Source: Sphingopyxis sp. DBS4
GTDB lineage: Bacteria > Pseudomonadota > Alphaproteobacteria > Sphingomonadales > Sphingomonadaceae
Direction: 5' to 3'
DNA length: 64,000 nt
NCBI RefSeq assembly: GCF_024628865.1
Contig: NZ_CP102384.1
Span: 3,917,001 to 3,981,000, forward strand
Both the position numbers and the translations under genes were made by a program. Positions within the stretch are counted from its first letter, which is position 1; each line of letters opens with the position of its first letter. This document shows, one piece after another, positions 8,474 to 16,678 of the stretch. The notes under the pieces were generated by a model that did no database searches, was not told where the DNA came from, and worked only from the letters and a program-made list of their open reading frames with translations.

Positions 8474-8491
8474 ATGGAAGATTTGTTTCAT
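8474..8491. promoter_or_regulatory. Putative iol regulon operator (transporter promoter)
   Basis: ATGGAA-GATTTG-TTTCAT matches the palindromic consensus ATGGAA-N6-TTYCAT seen best at 16618-16635. It lies 65 bp upstream of the chosen transporter start. Confidence 0.6.
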
Positions 8492-8500
8492 ATCTATGAA

Positions 8501-8583
8501 TCGTCATTGCGAGGAGCGAAGCGACGCGGCAATCCAGGGTGTGACAAGCCGCTCTGGATTGCTTCGCTCCGCTCGCAATGACG
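8501..8583. repeat. Hairpin repeat, 'CGTCATTGCGAG' family, copy 1
   Basis: Two arms starting CGTCATTGCGAG and ending CTCGCAATGACG flank GCAATCCAG/CTGGATTGC. A second copy lies at 22927-23002. It stands just after mmsA and just upstream of the transporter operator, so it may end the iolCDEB-mmsA transcript. Confidence 0.85.
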
Positions 8584-8608
8584 GATGAGTAATCCCGAGC
8601 GATCAGCT

Positions 8609-10102
8609 CTATGACGTCGGAATAAGGAACGCATTGTCGCCGGCGCCGCCATCGGGCCAGCGCTGGGTCACTGTCTTGACCTTGGTCCAGAAGCGCACGC
8701 CTTCCATTCCATATTGGTTGGTATCGCCGAACCCCGAGCGCTTCCAGCCGCCGAAGCTGTGATAGGCGACGGGCACCGGGATCGGCACGTTGATGCCGAC
8801 CATGCCGACGTTGACGCGCTGCGCGAATTCGCGCGCGGCGTGGCCGTTGCGCGTGAAGATCGCGACGCCATTGCCGTACTGATGATCGCTCGGCAGGCGC
8901 AGCGCCGTTTCGAAATCGGGGGCGCGGACGATCTGCAGCACCGGGCCGAAAATTTCCTCGCGATAGGCGCGCATGTCGGTCGTCACCCGGTCGAACAAAG
9001 TCGGGCCGACGAAGAAGCCCTGCTCATGCCCTTGCAGCACCAGCCCGCGGCCATCGACGACCAGCTCGGCGCCCTCGTCGACCCCGGCCTGGATCCATTG
9101 CTCGATGCGCGCCTTGTGCGCGGCGTTGACGACCGGGCCGTAATGCGCGTCGGGATCGCTCGACACCCCGACCTTGAGCGCGGCGATCGCCGGGATCAGC
9201 CGTTCGCGCAGCGCATCGGCGGTCTTGTCGCCCACCGGCACCACGACCGGCAGCGCCATGCAGCGCTCGCCCGCCGAACCGAAAGCGGCGCCGCAAAGGT
9301 CGCTGACGACCTGGTCGAGGTCGGCGTCGGGCATGACGATGCCGTGGTTCTTCGCGCCGCCCATCGCCTGCACGCGCTTCCCCGCTGCGGTGCCGCGCCC
9401 ATAGACATAGTGCGCGATATCCGACGAGCCGACGAAGCTGACCGCCGCGATCGCCGGATGGTCGAGGATCGCGTCGACCATCTCCTTGTCGCCATGGACG
9501 ACTTGCAGGATCCCCTCGGGCAGCCCCGCCTCGCGCATCAGCTCGGCGAGGCGCACCGGCACCGACGGATCGCGCTCGCTGGGCTTGAGGATGAAGGCGT
9601 TGCCCGCCGCGATCGCGGGGCCGAACATCCACATCGGGATCATCGCGGGAAAATTGAACGGGGTGATGCCCGCGACGACGCCGAGCGCCTGCCGCATGGC
9701 ATAGACGTCGATTCCCGGCCCCGCGCCCTGCGTATATTCGCCCTTCAGCGCGTGCGGGATGCCGCACGAAAATTCGATGACTTCCAGCCCGCGCAGGATG
9801 TCGCCCCTTGCGTCGGCGACGACCTTGCCATGCTCGCTCGCGAGCAGCTCGGCGAGGTCCTGCATGTTCGCCTCGAGCAGTTCGCGGAAGCGGAACAACA
9901 CGCGCGAACGGCGCTGCGGATTGGTCGCCGCCCAGCCGGGCTGCGCGGCCGCTGCCGTCGCGACGGCGCGATCGAGATCGGCAGGGGTCGAAAAGGCGAC
10001 GCGCGCCTGAACCTGCCCCGTGCTCGGGTTGAAAACCTCGCCCGCACGCACGGAACCGCCGCCGGCGGCGTCGCCGGCGATGAAGGGGTCAATCTGTCTC
10101 AT
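8609..10102 (-). CDS. mmsA: CoA-acylating methylmalonate-semialdehyde dehydrogenase
   Basis: A 497-aa aldehyde dehydrogenase of the MMSDH/IolA group, with FVGSSDIAHYVY, GAKNHGIVMPDADLDQ and the catalytic cysteine in GERCMA (Cys281). In inositol breakdown it converts malonate semialdehyde to acetyl-CoA and CO2 with NAD+ and CoA; the same enzyme serves valine degradation. A good ribosome site (GGAAGAG) precedes the ATG. It is the last gene of iolC-iolD-iolE-iolB-mmsA, 9 bp after iolB, which supports the inositol role. The alternative symbol is iolA. Confidence 0.94.
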   Translation of the reverse strand: MRQIDPFIAGDAAGGGSVRAGEVFNPSTGQVQARVAFSTPADLDRAVATAAAAQPGWAATNPQRRSRVLFRFRELLEANMQDLAELLASEHGKVVADARGDILRGLEVIEFSCGIPHALKGEYTQGAGPGIDVYAMRQALGVVAGITPFNFPAMIPMWMFGPAIAAGNAFILKPSERDPSVPVRLAELMREAGLPEGILQVVHGDKEMVDAILDHPAIAAVSFVGSSDIAHYVYGRGTAAGKRVQAMGGAKNHGIVMPDADLDQVVSDLCGAAFGSAGERCMALPVVVPVGDKTADALRERLIPAIAALKVGVSSDPDAHYGPVVNAAHKARIEQWIQAGVDEGAELVVDGRGLVLQGHEQGFFVGPTLFDRVTTDMRAYREEIFGPVLQIVRAPDFETALRLPSDHQYGNGVAIFTRNGHAAREFAQRVNVGMVGINVPIPVPVAYHSFGGWKRSGFGDTNQYGMEGVRFWTKVKTVTQRWPDGGAGDNAFLIPTS

Positions 10103-10111
10103 CGCTCTTCC

Positions 10112-10903
10112 TTACTGGCGCACGATCCACTCGTGCGCGGGGTCGTTGCGGAACACCCAGTTGCGCCGGGGTCCCGCCATCACGTTCAGATAATAAAGAT
10201 CATATCCGTGCGGCGCGCCGACCGGATGATAACCGCGCGGCACCATCACGACGTCGCCGTCCTCGACCGCCATCGTCTCGTCGATGTCGCGTTCGTCGGT
10301 ATAGACGCGCTGGAAGGCGAAGCCCTGCGGCGGCGACAGGCGGTGGTAATAGGTTTCCTCGAGGAAGGTCTCCTCGGGAAAGGCGTCGCGGTCGTGCTTG
10401 TGCGGCGGATAGCTCGACCAGTGGCCGCCGGGCGTGATCACCTCGACGACGAGCAGGCTTTCGGCCTCATCGGCATCGGACAGGATGTTGCGGACGTGGC
10501 GCGTGTTGGTGCCCTGCCCGCGCACCTCGACCGCGTCGGAGCGGATCAACCGCACCGCGCCGGCGCCGGTTCCCGGCGCGGTGCAGATCGCAACTTCGGC
10601 ATCGGACGCCGCCCCTATCGTATAGCGATGACCGGCGGGGACATAGACCGAGGTCGCGGCGCCATCGAACACCGTCTCGCGCCCGCCGATATCGCCGAAA
10701 TGCTCGCCGCCCGCATCGACCGACACCGTTCCGGTCAGGATCACGAGACACGCCTCGCGCCCGTCCTCGACATGATTGTAACGCGCACCCGCGGCCAGCC
10801 GGACAACGCGGAAACCGACATATGTCCAGCCCGCGCTTTCGGGCGTGATGTCGAGCAGCGTGCCATCGTCGTCGGGGGCGTGCGGGCGGACGAGCAGCGA
10901 CAT
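10112..10903 (-). CDS. iolB: 5-deoxy-glucuronate isomerase
   Basis: The 263-aa bicupin contains the conserved SSYPPHKHD metal site near residue 165, then EETYYHRLSPPQGFAFQRVY and VPRGYHPVGAPHGYDLYYLN. IolB converts 5-deoxy-D-glucuronate to 2-deoxy-5-keto-gluconate in the cytoplasm. Its start overlaps the end of iolE by one base. Confidence 0.95.
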   Translation of the reverse strand: MSLLVRPHAPDDDGTLLDITPESAGWTYVGFRVVRLAAGARYNHVEDGREACLVILTGTVSVDAGGEHFGDIGGRETVFDGAATSVYVPAGHRYTIGAASDAEVAICTAPGTGAGAVRLIRSDAVEVRGQGTNTRHVRNILSDADEAESLLVVEVITPGGHWSSYPPHKHDRDAFPEETFLEETYYHRLSPPQGFAFQRVYTDERDIDETMAVEDGDVVMVPRGYHPVGAPHGYDLYYLNVMAGPRRNWVFRNDPAHEWIVRQ

Positions 10904-11796
10904 CAGACCAGCGCCTCCTCGCGCGCGAGCCGCTTCAGCGTGTCGAGGCCGAGCTGGCTGTATTCGCGCGGATTGGCAATCGCCGGGTCCTGTTCGGCCT
11001 CGATCACGATCCAGCCCGAATAATCCATGTCGGCGAGCGCGCGCATGAAGGGCGCATAATCATAGTCGCCGTCGCCGGGCGCGGTGAACATGCCGCCGAC
11101 GACGCCATTGAGGAAGCTCGTCCCATTCGCGAGAAATTCGTCATATTTCGCGGTCCGCACATCCTTGCAATGGACGTGGGCGACGCGCTCGGGGCGCGCC
11201 TTGATCACGTCGATCGGCTCGATCCCGCCGAACAGCGCGTGGCCCGTGTCGAGCACCAGCCCGACATGATCGCCGGTCGCATCGAAGAAGCGCTCGAGCT
11301 CGTCCTTCGTCTCGACGAGGGTGCCGAGATGATGGTGATAGGCGAAACGCAGTCCGCGATCGGTGATGAAGCGCGCGACGGTGTTCAACCGCTCGCCGAA
11401 CTGCTTCCAGTCGGCGGCGGGCAGCACCGGATGCGTGTCGAGCCGGCTGCCATAGCGGTCACCGTGGACCGCGTTCGACGTCTCGGCGAGGATGAAGACG
11501 CTCGAATCCATATATTCGAGCAGCGCGAGATGCTTCGCCAGCGCCGCAATCTCGGCATCGGCGTCGCGCACCAGAAGATTCGACGAATACCAGCCGCTGA
11601 CGATGTCGAGGCCATAGCTCGACATGATCGGCGCGAGCGTTTCGGGATCGCGCGGGAATTTATTGCCCAGCTCGACCCCGTCGAAGCCGATGTCGCGAAC
11701 ATCGGTTAGCAGTTCGTCGAGCGTCGTATCACCGCCCAGTTCGCGCATGTCGTCGTTGCACCAGGCGATCGGGCTCACGCCCCAGCGGATCGTCAT
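10903..11796 (-). CDS. iolE: Inosose (2-keto-myo-inositol) dehydratase
   Basis: The 297-aa TIM-barrel protein of the xylose-isomerase-like superfamily shows RFAYHHHLGT, LVLDTGHALFGG, HVHCKDVR and WIVIEAEQDP, the metal ligands of IolE. It dehydrates 2-keto-myo-inositol, the product of IolG, to the substrate of IolD. It overlaps iolD by 4 bp (ATGA), so translation is likely coupled. Length is normal. Confidence 0.95.
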   Translation of the reverse strand: MTIRWGVSPIAWCNDDMRELGGDTTLDELLTDVRDIGFDGVELGNKFPRDPETLAPIMSSYGLDIVSGWYSSNLLVRDADAEIAALAKHLALLEYMDSSVFILAETSNAVHGDRYGSRLDTHPVLPAADWKQFGERLNTVARFITDRGLRFAYHHHLGTLVETKDELERFFDATGDHVGLVLDTGHALFGGIEPIDVIKARPERVAHVHCKDVRTAKYDEFLANGTSFLNGVVGGMFTAPGDGDYDYAPFMRALADMDYSGWIVIEAEQDPAIANPREYSQLGLDTLKRLAREEALV

Positions 11797-13628
11797 TGCC
11801 TCTCTCCGTCAATTCGATGTTCATAGTCGCGCCGCGCGGCCTGCACTTCGGCCCGCGTCGACACTTCGGGTACGGCGACGTCCCACCAATGGCCGCCCGC
11901 CTCGGTGGTGATCGCGGGATCGGTGTCGATGACGATCACGTAGCTTTTGGCCGACGCCTTGGCGCGGCCGAGCGCGGCGTCGAGGTCTGCGAGGCCGCCG
12001 ACCTTCTCGGCCCCCGCACCGAGGCTACGGGCATGGGCCGCGAAATCGATCTCAGGCAGCACGGCATGCGCCGCGTCGGCGAGCAGATTGTTGAACGGAC
12101 GCCCGCCCGTTCCCTGCTGCAGCCGGTTGATGCAGCCGTAGCCGCGGTTGTCGAGCAGCACGACTATGATCTTGTGCCCGAGCATCACCGAGGTTGCGAG
12201 TTCGGAGTTGAGCATCAGATAACTGCCGTCGCCGACCATCACGATGACGTCGCGCGCCGGGTCGGCCATCTTGACCCCAAGTCCGCCTGCGACCTCGTAA
12301 CCCATGCACGAAAAGCCATATTCGACATGATAGCCGCCCGGGCGGTGGCTCCGCCAAAGCTTGTGGAGTTCGCCGGGCAGCCCGCCCGCGGCGCACACAA
12401 CAGTGGCGTCCTCGCCCGCCTGCCGCCACACCGCGCCGATCACCTGCGCGTCGGAGGGCAGCGCGGTACCGGGCGTGGTCGCGGCGTCCCATGCGGCGTT
12501 CCATTCAGCAACTGCAGCGCGGTTCGCGTCGCCCCATGCCGCCTCGACCCGCCAATCGGCGAGCGCTTCGGTCAGGGCTTCGAGCGTTTCGCGCGCATCG
12601 CCGACGACCGCTTCGGCGCCCTGCTTGATCGCGTCGGGCACGGCGATGTTGACCTGGATCAGCCGCTTGCCCGCGAAGAGCGTACGCGATCCGGTGGTAA
12701 AATCCTGCAGCCGGGTACCGACGCCGATAATCAGGTCGGCGGCCTCGGCCGCGGCATTCGCCGCACTCGTCCCGGTGACGCCGATGCTGCCGAGCGCCTG
12801 GCGGTGATCCCACGCCAGCGCACCCTTCCCCGCCTGCGTCTCGGCGACCGGGATGCCGGTCTGCGCCGCGAGGTCGGCCAGCACCGCCTCAGCCCCGGAA
12901 TAAAGCACGCCGCCGCCCGCGACGATCAGCGGCGCCTTTGCGGTGCGGACCGCTTCGACGAGACGGTCAAATTCCGCGCGGTCTGCGCGCGAACGGCGCT
13001 GACGCCAAAGGCGCGGAGCAAAGAAGCTCTCGGGATAGTCATAAGCCTCGGCCTGCACGTCCTGACAAAGCGCCAGCGTCACCGGCCCGCACAGCGCCGG
13101 ATCGGTCAGCACACCCATCGCGCGCGGCAGCGCATCGATGATCTGTTCGGGCCGCGTGATACGGTCGAAATAGCGCGAGACCGGGCGGAAGCAGTCGTTT
13201 GCGCTGACCGTCGCGTCAGCAAAATCCTCGATCTGCTGGAGCACGGGATCGGGACGGCGACTGGCATAGACGTCACCGGGCAGGAACAGCACGGGCAGCC
13301 GGTTGACGTGCGCGAGTGCCGCCGCGGTCACCATGTTGGTCGCGCCGGGGCCGATCGAGGTCGTGCACGCCATCGCGCGGCGACGACGGCTCGCCTTGGC
13401 AAAGGCGATCGCCGCGTGCGCCATCCCCTGTTCGTTATGCGCGCGATACGTCGGAAGCGTGTCTTCCATCCCGGCGAGCGCTTCGCCCATCCCCGCGACA
13501 TTACCATGGCCGAAGATCGCCCACATGCCCGCGAAATAGGGCAGTTCGACGCCATCGATCTCGACCCGCTGCGCCGCGAGCCAGCGCGACAGCGCCTGCG
13601 CCATCGTTAATCTGACAGTCCTGCTCAT
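11793..13628 (-). CDS. iolD: 3D-(3,5/4)-trihydroxycyclohexane-1,2-dione acylhydrolase
   Basis: A 611-aa thiamine-diphosphate enzyme with the usual three domains. An N-terminal Pyr domain contains GHGNVAGMGEAL and MACTTSIGPGATNMVTAAA. The central domain follows, and a C-terminal PP domain has VMVGDGSYLMLNSELATSV and LLDNRGYGCINRLQ. It opens the ring of the IolE product to 5-deoxy-glucuronate. It overlaps iolC upstream and iolE downstream by 4 bp each. Identification is firm. Confidence 0.95.
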   Translation of the reverse strand: MSRTVRLTMAQALSRWLAAQRVEIDGVELPYFAGMWAIFGHGNVAGMGEALAGMEDTLPTYRAHNEQGMAHAAIAFAKASRRRRAMACTTSIGPGATNMVTAAALAHVNRLPVLFLPGDVYASRRPDPVLQQIEDFADATVSANDCFRPVSRYFDRITRPEQIIDALPRAMGVLTDPALCGPVTLALCQDVQAEAYDYPESFFAPRLWRQRRSRADRAEFDRLVEAVRTAKAPLIVAGGGVLYSGAEAVLADLAAQTGIPVAETQAGKGALAWDHRQALGSIGVTGTSAANAAAEAADLIIGVGTRLQDFTTGSRTLFAGKRLIQVNIAVPDAIKQGAEAVVGDARETLEALTEALADWRVEAAWGDANRAAVAEWNAAWDAATTPGTALPSDAQVIGAVWRQAGEDATVVCAAGGLPGELHKLWRSHRPGGYHVEYGFSCMGYEVAGGLGVKMADPARDVIVMVGDGSYLMLNSELATSVMLGHKIIVVLLDNRGYGCINRLQQGTGGRPFNNLLADAAHAVLPEIDFAAHARSLGAGAEKVGGLADLDAALGRAKASAKSYVIVIDTDPAITTEAGGHWWDVAVPEVSTRAEVQAARRDYEHRIDGERQ

Positions 13629-15580
13629 GCCGCCACCTTAGCACGGCGCGCCGCGCGCCAGCCATCGGCAAGAACACGCAGATTGGCGCCGAGCGCGGCA
13701 ATCGCCGCCTCGTCGTCGATCGCGCCGGTCAGCCATTGCTGCGCGACGTCGTGGAAGATCGTCCGGCCGACCGCGAAGCCCTTGACCAGCGGAAAGGCGG
13801 CGGCGGCGACGATGCCCGCGAGCACTTCGTCCTGCGGCGCCGACAGGCCGAGCAGAACAATGCCGCGGCACAGCGGATCGTGGCGCAGGATCGCGGCCTC
13901 GCTCGCGGCCCAGGCGGCGGCATCGGTCGTCGGTTCGAGCTTCCACCAGTCGGGATAGATGCCGAGCGAATAGATATGGTCGATCACCGAGGCGATCGTG
14001 CCGCTGTCGACCGGCCCATGTTTCGAGGCGATGATTTCGAGCAGAAATTCGTGACGCGTGCGGCGACACGCGTCGAACAGCCGCGCTATCTGCCGGTCCT
14101 GCCGCGCGCGCATCTCGGCATCATCGTCCGGATGATAGAAGACGAGGCATTTGACGACATGGTTGGTCGGCCAGTCGCGCAGCGTCATGCCGACATCGGG
14201 CGAACCTTCGAAGCGCAGCGGACGCGACCCCGGCACCTCGATCGGCCGCCCGATCCAATAGGGATGATCGGCCGCCGCCTCGAGCGCGCGCGCACCGAAG
14301 CGCCCATCGAGCAGCACGCCGTAATTGGGATCGCCCGCGCCCATGCGGTGCAGCGCCTCGAGCGCCAGATTCTTGAAATGATGGACCCGCGCCTCGTCGC
14401 TTTCGCCGAGTTCGGCGAGCAGATCGTCGAACTGGCTGCGGTGATCGATCGCAAGGACCGTCAGTTCATCGCGCTCGCCGTGGCGGTTGGTCGACCAGTG
14501 GAGCTGTTCGAGCTCGGCACTTTCACGCAAGCGGTGCGGCCATTCGCGGCTGAGGAAATGCTGCAATTCGTCCCACGACGCCATTGCCGGGGCGCAGCCG
14601 TGCCGCGACACGACGAGCGCACCGCACGCATTGGCGATCTCGCAGCATTTTTCGAGCGGCATGTCCTTCAGCCAGCCGCGCAGGAAGCCGGCCATGAAAG
14701 CGTCGCCCGCACCGAGCACGTTGAACACCTCGATCGGAAAGCCGCGGCCGACGACCCCGGCGTCGAGCGATGCGGGGATATCGCCGGGAAAGGCTATGCA
14801 GCCGTCAGCGCCGCGCTTGCAGACGAGCAGCGCCGCACTCTTCGCGCGGATCGCACGGAGCGCGGCGAGCGTGTCGGTCGAGCCGCCAAGGATATGAATC
14901 TCCTCCTCGGTGCCGACGATCAGGTCGCAGAGCGGCAGTACGCGCTGGAGCGCTTCGGTCACGCCGCTATCCGCGACGAAGCGGTCCTCGCCATTGTCCT
15001 TGCCCGCGAGCCCCCACAGCACCGGCCGGTAATCGATGTCGAAAACGACGCGACCGCCGGCCGCCTTCATCAGCGTCGCCGCCTTGAGGCTCGCCGCGAA
15101 CACGCCCGGTTGCGACAGGTGCGTGCCGTTGATCAGCAGCGCGCCGGCCGAAGCGATGAAATCGGGGTCGATATCGTCGGCGGCCAGCGCCATGTCGGCG
15201 CAATTCTCACGGTAGAAGATCAGCGGAAAGGTATCGGGATCGCGGATACCGAGGAAAACGAGCGCGGTCAGCCGGTCGGGGTCGGAGCGGACGCCGCGCG
15301 TCGACACCCCTTCGCGTTCGAGCTCCTCGACGATGAAGCGACCGAAATGATCGGCGCCGACACGCGTGATCAGCCCGGCGCGCAGGCCGAGGCGCGCGGC
15401 GCCGACCGCGGTGTTGGTCGGGCTGCCGCCGATATATTTGGCAAAGCTCGCCATATCCTCGAGCCGCCCGCCAATCTGTTCGCCGTATAGGTCGATCCCC
15501 GCGCGCCCCAGCGTGACGACATCCAGCCGGCCCTCTCCGCCCCGTTCCTGCCCTTGTTGCGTCATCGCTTTCGAGACCAT
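13625..15580 (-). CDS. iolC: 5-dehydro-2-deoxygluconokinase fused to a DUF2090 domain (possible kinase-aldolase)
   Basis: The 651-aa protein is a fusion. Residues ~18-335 form a PfkB-type kinase (DVVTLGRAGIDLYGEQ, YIGGSPTNTAVGAARLGL, catalytic NVLGAGDAFMAGFLRGW), which phosphorylates 2-deoxy-5-keto-gluconate. Residues ~340-640 form the DUF2090 domain with DHRSQFDDLL, HHFKNLALEAL and HEFLLEIIASKHG, which resembles a class-I-aldolase TIM barrel. No separate iolJ aldolase lies in the window, so the second domain may do the aldol cleavage to DHAP and malonate semialdehyde (inference). AAGGAAGG directly abuts the ATG at 15580; another ATG lies at 15565. It leads the iolCDEB-mmsA operon. Confidence 0.93.
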   Translation of the reverse strand: MVSKAMTQQGQERGGEGRLDVVTLGRAGIDLYGEQIGGRLEDMASFAKYIGGSPTNTAVGAARLGLRAGLITRVGADHFGRFIVEELEREGVSTRGVRSDPDRLTALVFLGIRDPDTFPLIFYRENCADMALAADDIDPDFIASAGALLINGTHLSQPGVFAASLKAATLMKAAGGRVVFDIDYRPVLWGLAGKDNGEDRFVADSGVTEALQRVLPLCDLIVGTEEEIHILGGSTDTLAALRAIRAKSAALLVCKRGADGCIAFPGDIPASLDAGVVGRGFPIEVFNVLGAGDAFMAGFLRGWLKDMPLEKCCEIANACGALVVSRHGCAPAMASWDELQHFLSREWPHRLRESAELEQLHWSTNRHGERDELTVLAIDHRSQFDDLLAELGESDEARVHHFKNLALEALHRMGAGDPNYGVLLDGRFGARALEAAADHPYWIGRPIEVPGSRPLRFEGSPDVGMTLRDWPTNHVVKCLVFYHPDDDAEMRARQDRQIARLFDACRRTRHEFLLEIIASKHGPVDSGTIASVIDHIYSLGIYPDWWKLEPTTDAAAWAASEAAILRHDPLCRGIVLLGLSAPQDEVLAGIVAAAAFPLVKGFAVGRTIFHDVAQQWLTGAIDDEAAIAALGANLRVLADGWRAARRAKVAA

Positions 15581-15620
15581 CCTTCCTTGGTCTGAAACGC
15601 TTATTCCACTTTTAGAATGT

Positions 15621-15638
15621 TTGCAACATATGTTTCAT
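15621..15638. promoter_or_regulatory. Putative iol regulon operator (iolC promoter)
   Basis: TTGCAA-CATATG-TTTCAT fits the consensus ATGGAA-N6-TTYCAT with one imperfect half. It lies 41 bp upstream of the iolC start, inside the 79-bp gap between the regulator gene and iolC. Confidence 0.5.
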
Positions 15639-15659
15639 GTTGGGGTGGCAATGAAATAG

Positions 15660-16538
15660 CTATGCCGGTCCGTCCTCGCGCGCCTTGCCGTCGGCGCGTG
15701 TTGCTTCGAAGGCGAAATTGATGACGAGCGCCTGCGCGAGACACATCGATGCCGACAGCGAGCGGAATTTCCGCACCTCCGCCTCGCGAATCTGCAGGAC
15801 ATGTTCGGCGGGCTTGGCGACCGGGCTGACTAGGCTGTCGCTGATCGCGAGGACGCGGCCGCCGCTCGCCTTGGCAGCGTTGACGACCGCGATCGTCTCT
15901 TCGGAATAGGGGTGAAAGCTGATCGCGATCAGCAGGTCGTCGGGGCCCATCGCGTGCACCTGCTGCAGCCCCAGCCCCCCGACTCCGTCGATGAACACCG
16001 CGCGCTTGCCCGCCTGGAGCAGCGAATAGGCGATATAGGACGCGACGGGGAACGAGCGGCGGAACCCCGCGACATGCACGGTGTCGGCCGCCATCAACAG
16101 GTCGACCGCCGCGCGCATGTCGGCACCGCTGACCGTCTGCAACAGATTCTGGATCGCAAGGCTGTTGCCCTCGACGAATTCGGAGAGGAGATTCGCGGGT
16201 TCCGCATCCTGCGCGCTGGTCGTCTGGTCGAGCTGGCGGACGCGCTCCGAATAGCCGAGCGCGGCATTGTTGCTGAGCAGCCCGTCGCGGAACAGACGCT
16301 GCATCTGACTCGCGCCCTCGAAGCCGAAACTTTTGGCGAAGCGCACGATCGCCGAGGGCTGGACGCCGCAGCGGTCGGCGATCACCGCAAGCGTTTCGAG
16401 CGCGATGTCGTTGGGCTCGTCGAGGATATAACGCGCGATCTGCTTGAGCCGCTTGCTCAGCGTCTCGTATCGGCTCACGATCTCGGCGCGCAATTCTTCC
16501 GCCGAGGCGGGGGCGGTCGGGACGTCGGTCAAAATCAT
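15660..16538 (-). CDS. RpiR/MurR-family transcriptional regulator, likely regulator of the iol genes
   Basis: The 292-aa protein has an N-terminal RpiR helix-turn-helix (residues ~15-90: LKQIARYILDEPNDIALETL then IADRCGVQPSAIVRFAKSFG). A C-terminal sugar-phosphate-binding SIS domain follows (DTVHVAGFRRSFPVASYIAY, DLLIAISFHPYSEETI). I chose ATG 16538, which follows GGGGGAGA; the frame is open further upstream without a better start. It sits between iolC and iolG, and palindromes lie in the intergenic regions on both sides of the gene, which suggests autoregulation. SIS regulators respond to sugar phosphates, so a phosphorylated inositol intermediate is the likely effector (inference). Confidence 0.88.
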   Translation of the reverse strand: MILTDVPTAPASAEELRAEIVSRYETLSKRLKQIARYILDEPNDIALETLAVIADRCGVQPSAIVRFAKSFGFEGASQMQRLFRDGLLSNNAALGYSERVRQLDQTTSAQDAEPANLLSEFVEGNSLAIQNLLQTVSGADMRAAVDLLMAADTVHVAGFRRSFPVASYIAYSLLQAGKRAVFIDGVGGLGLQQVHAMGPDDLLIAISFHPYSEETIAVVNAAKASGGRVLAISDSLVSPVAKPAEHVLQIREAEVRKFRSLSASMCLAQALVINFAFEATRADGKAREDGPA

Positions 16539-16559
16539 TCTCCCCCGTTGGTCGGAAAA

Positions 16560-16664
16560 ACGGAATATCTGTTCAAAACTTGTAACGCAACTGTCGCCCT
16601 GCGGCTTGTTCGAAGCTATGGAATATATGTTCCATATGATATAGATATGGAACATGGTTTCAAC
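16560..16664. promoter_or_regulatory. Divergent iolG / regulator promoter with three operator-like palindromes
   Basis: A perfect palindrome ATGGAA-TATATG-TTCCAT lies at 16618-16635. Partial copies are ACGGAA-TATCTG-TTCAAA at 16560-16577 and ATGGAA-CATGGT-TTCAAC at 16647-16664. In addition TTCCATAT and ATATGGAA form an inverted pair around GATATAG. The last site ends 14 bp before the iolG start, where a repressor would block transcription or initiation. Confidence 0.65.
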
Positions 16665-16678
16665 CGGAAGAGGATAAT

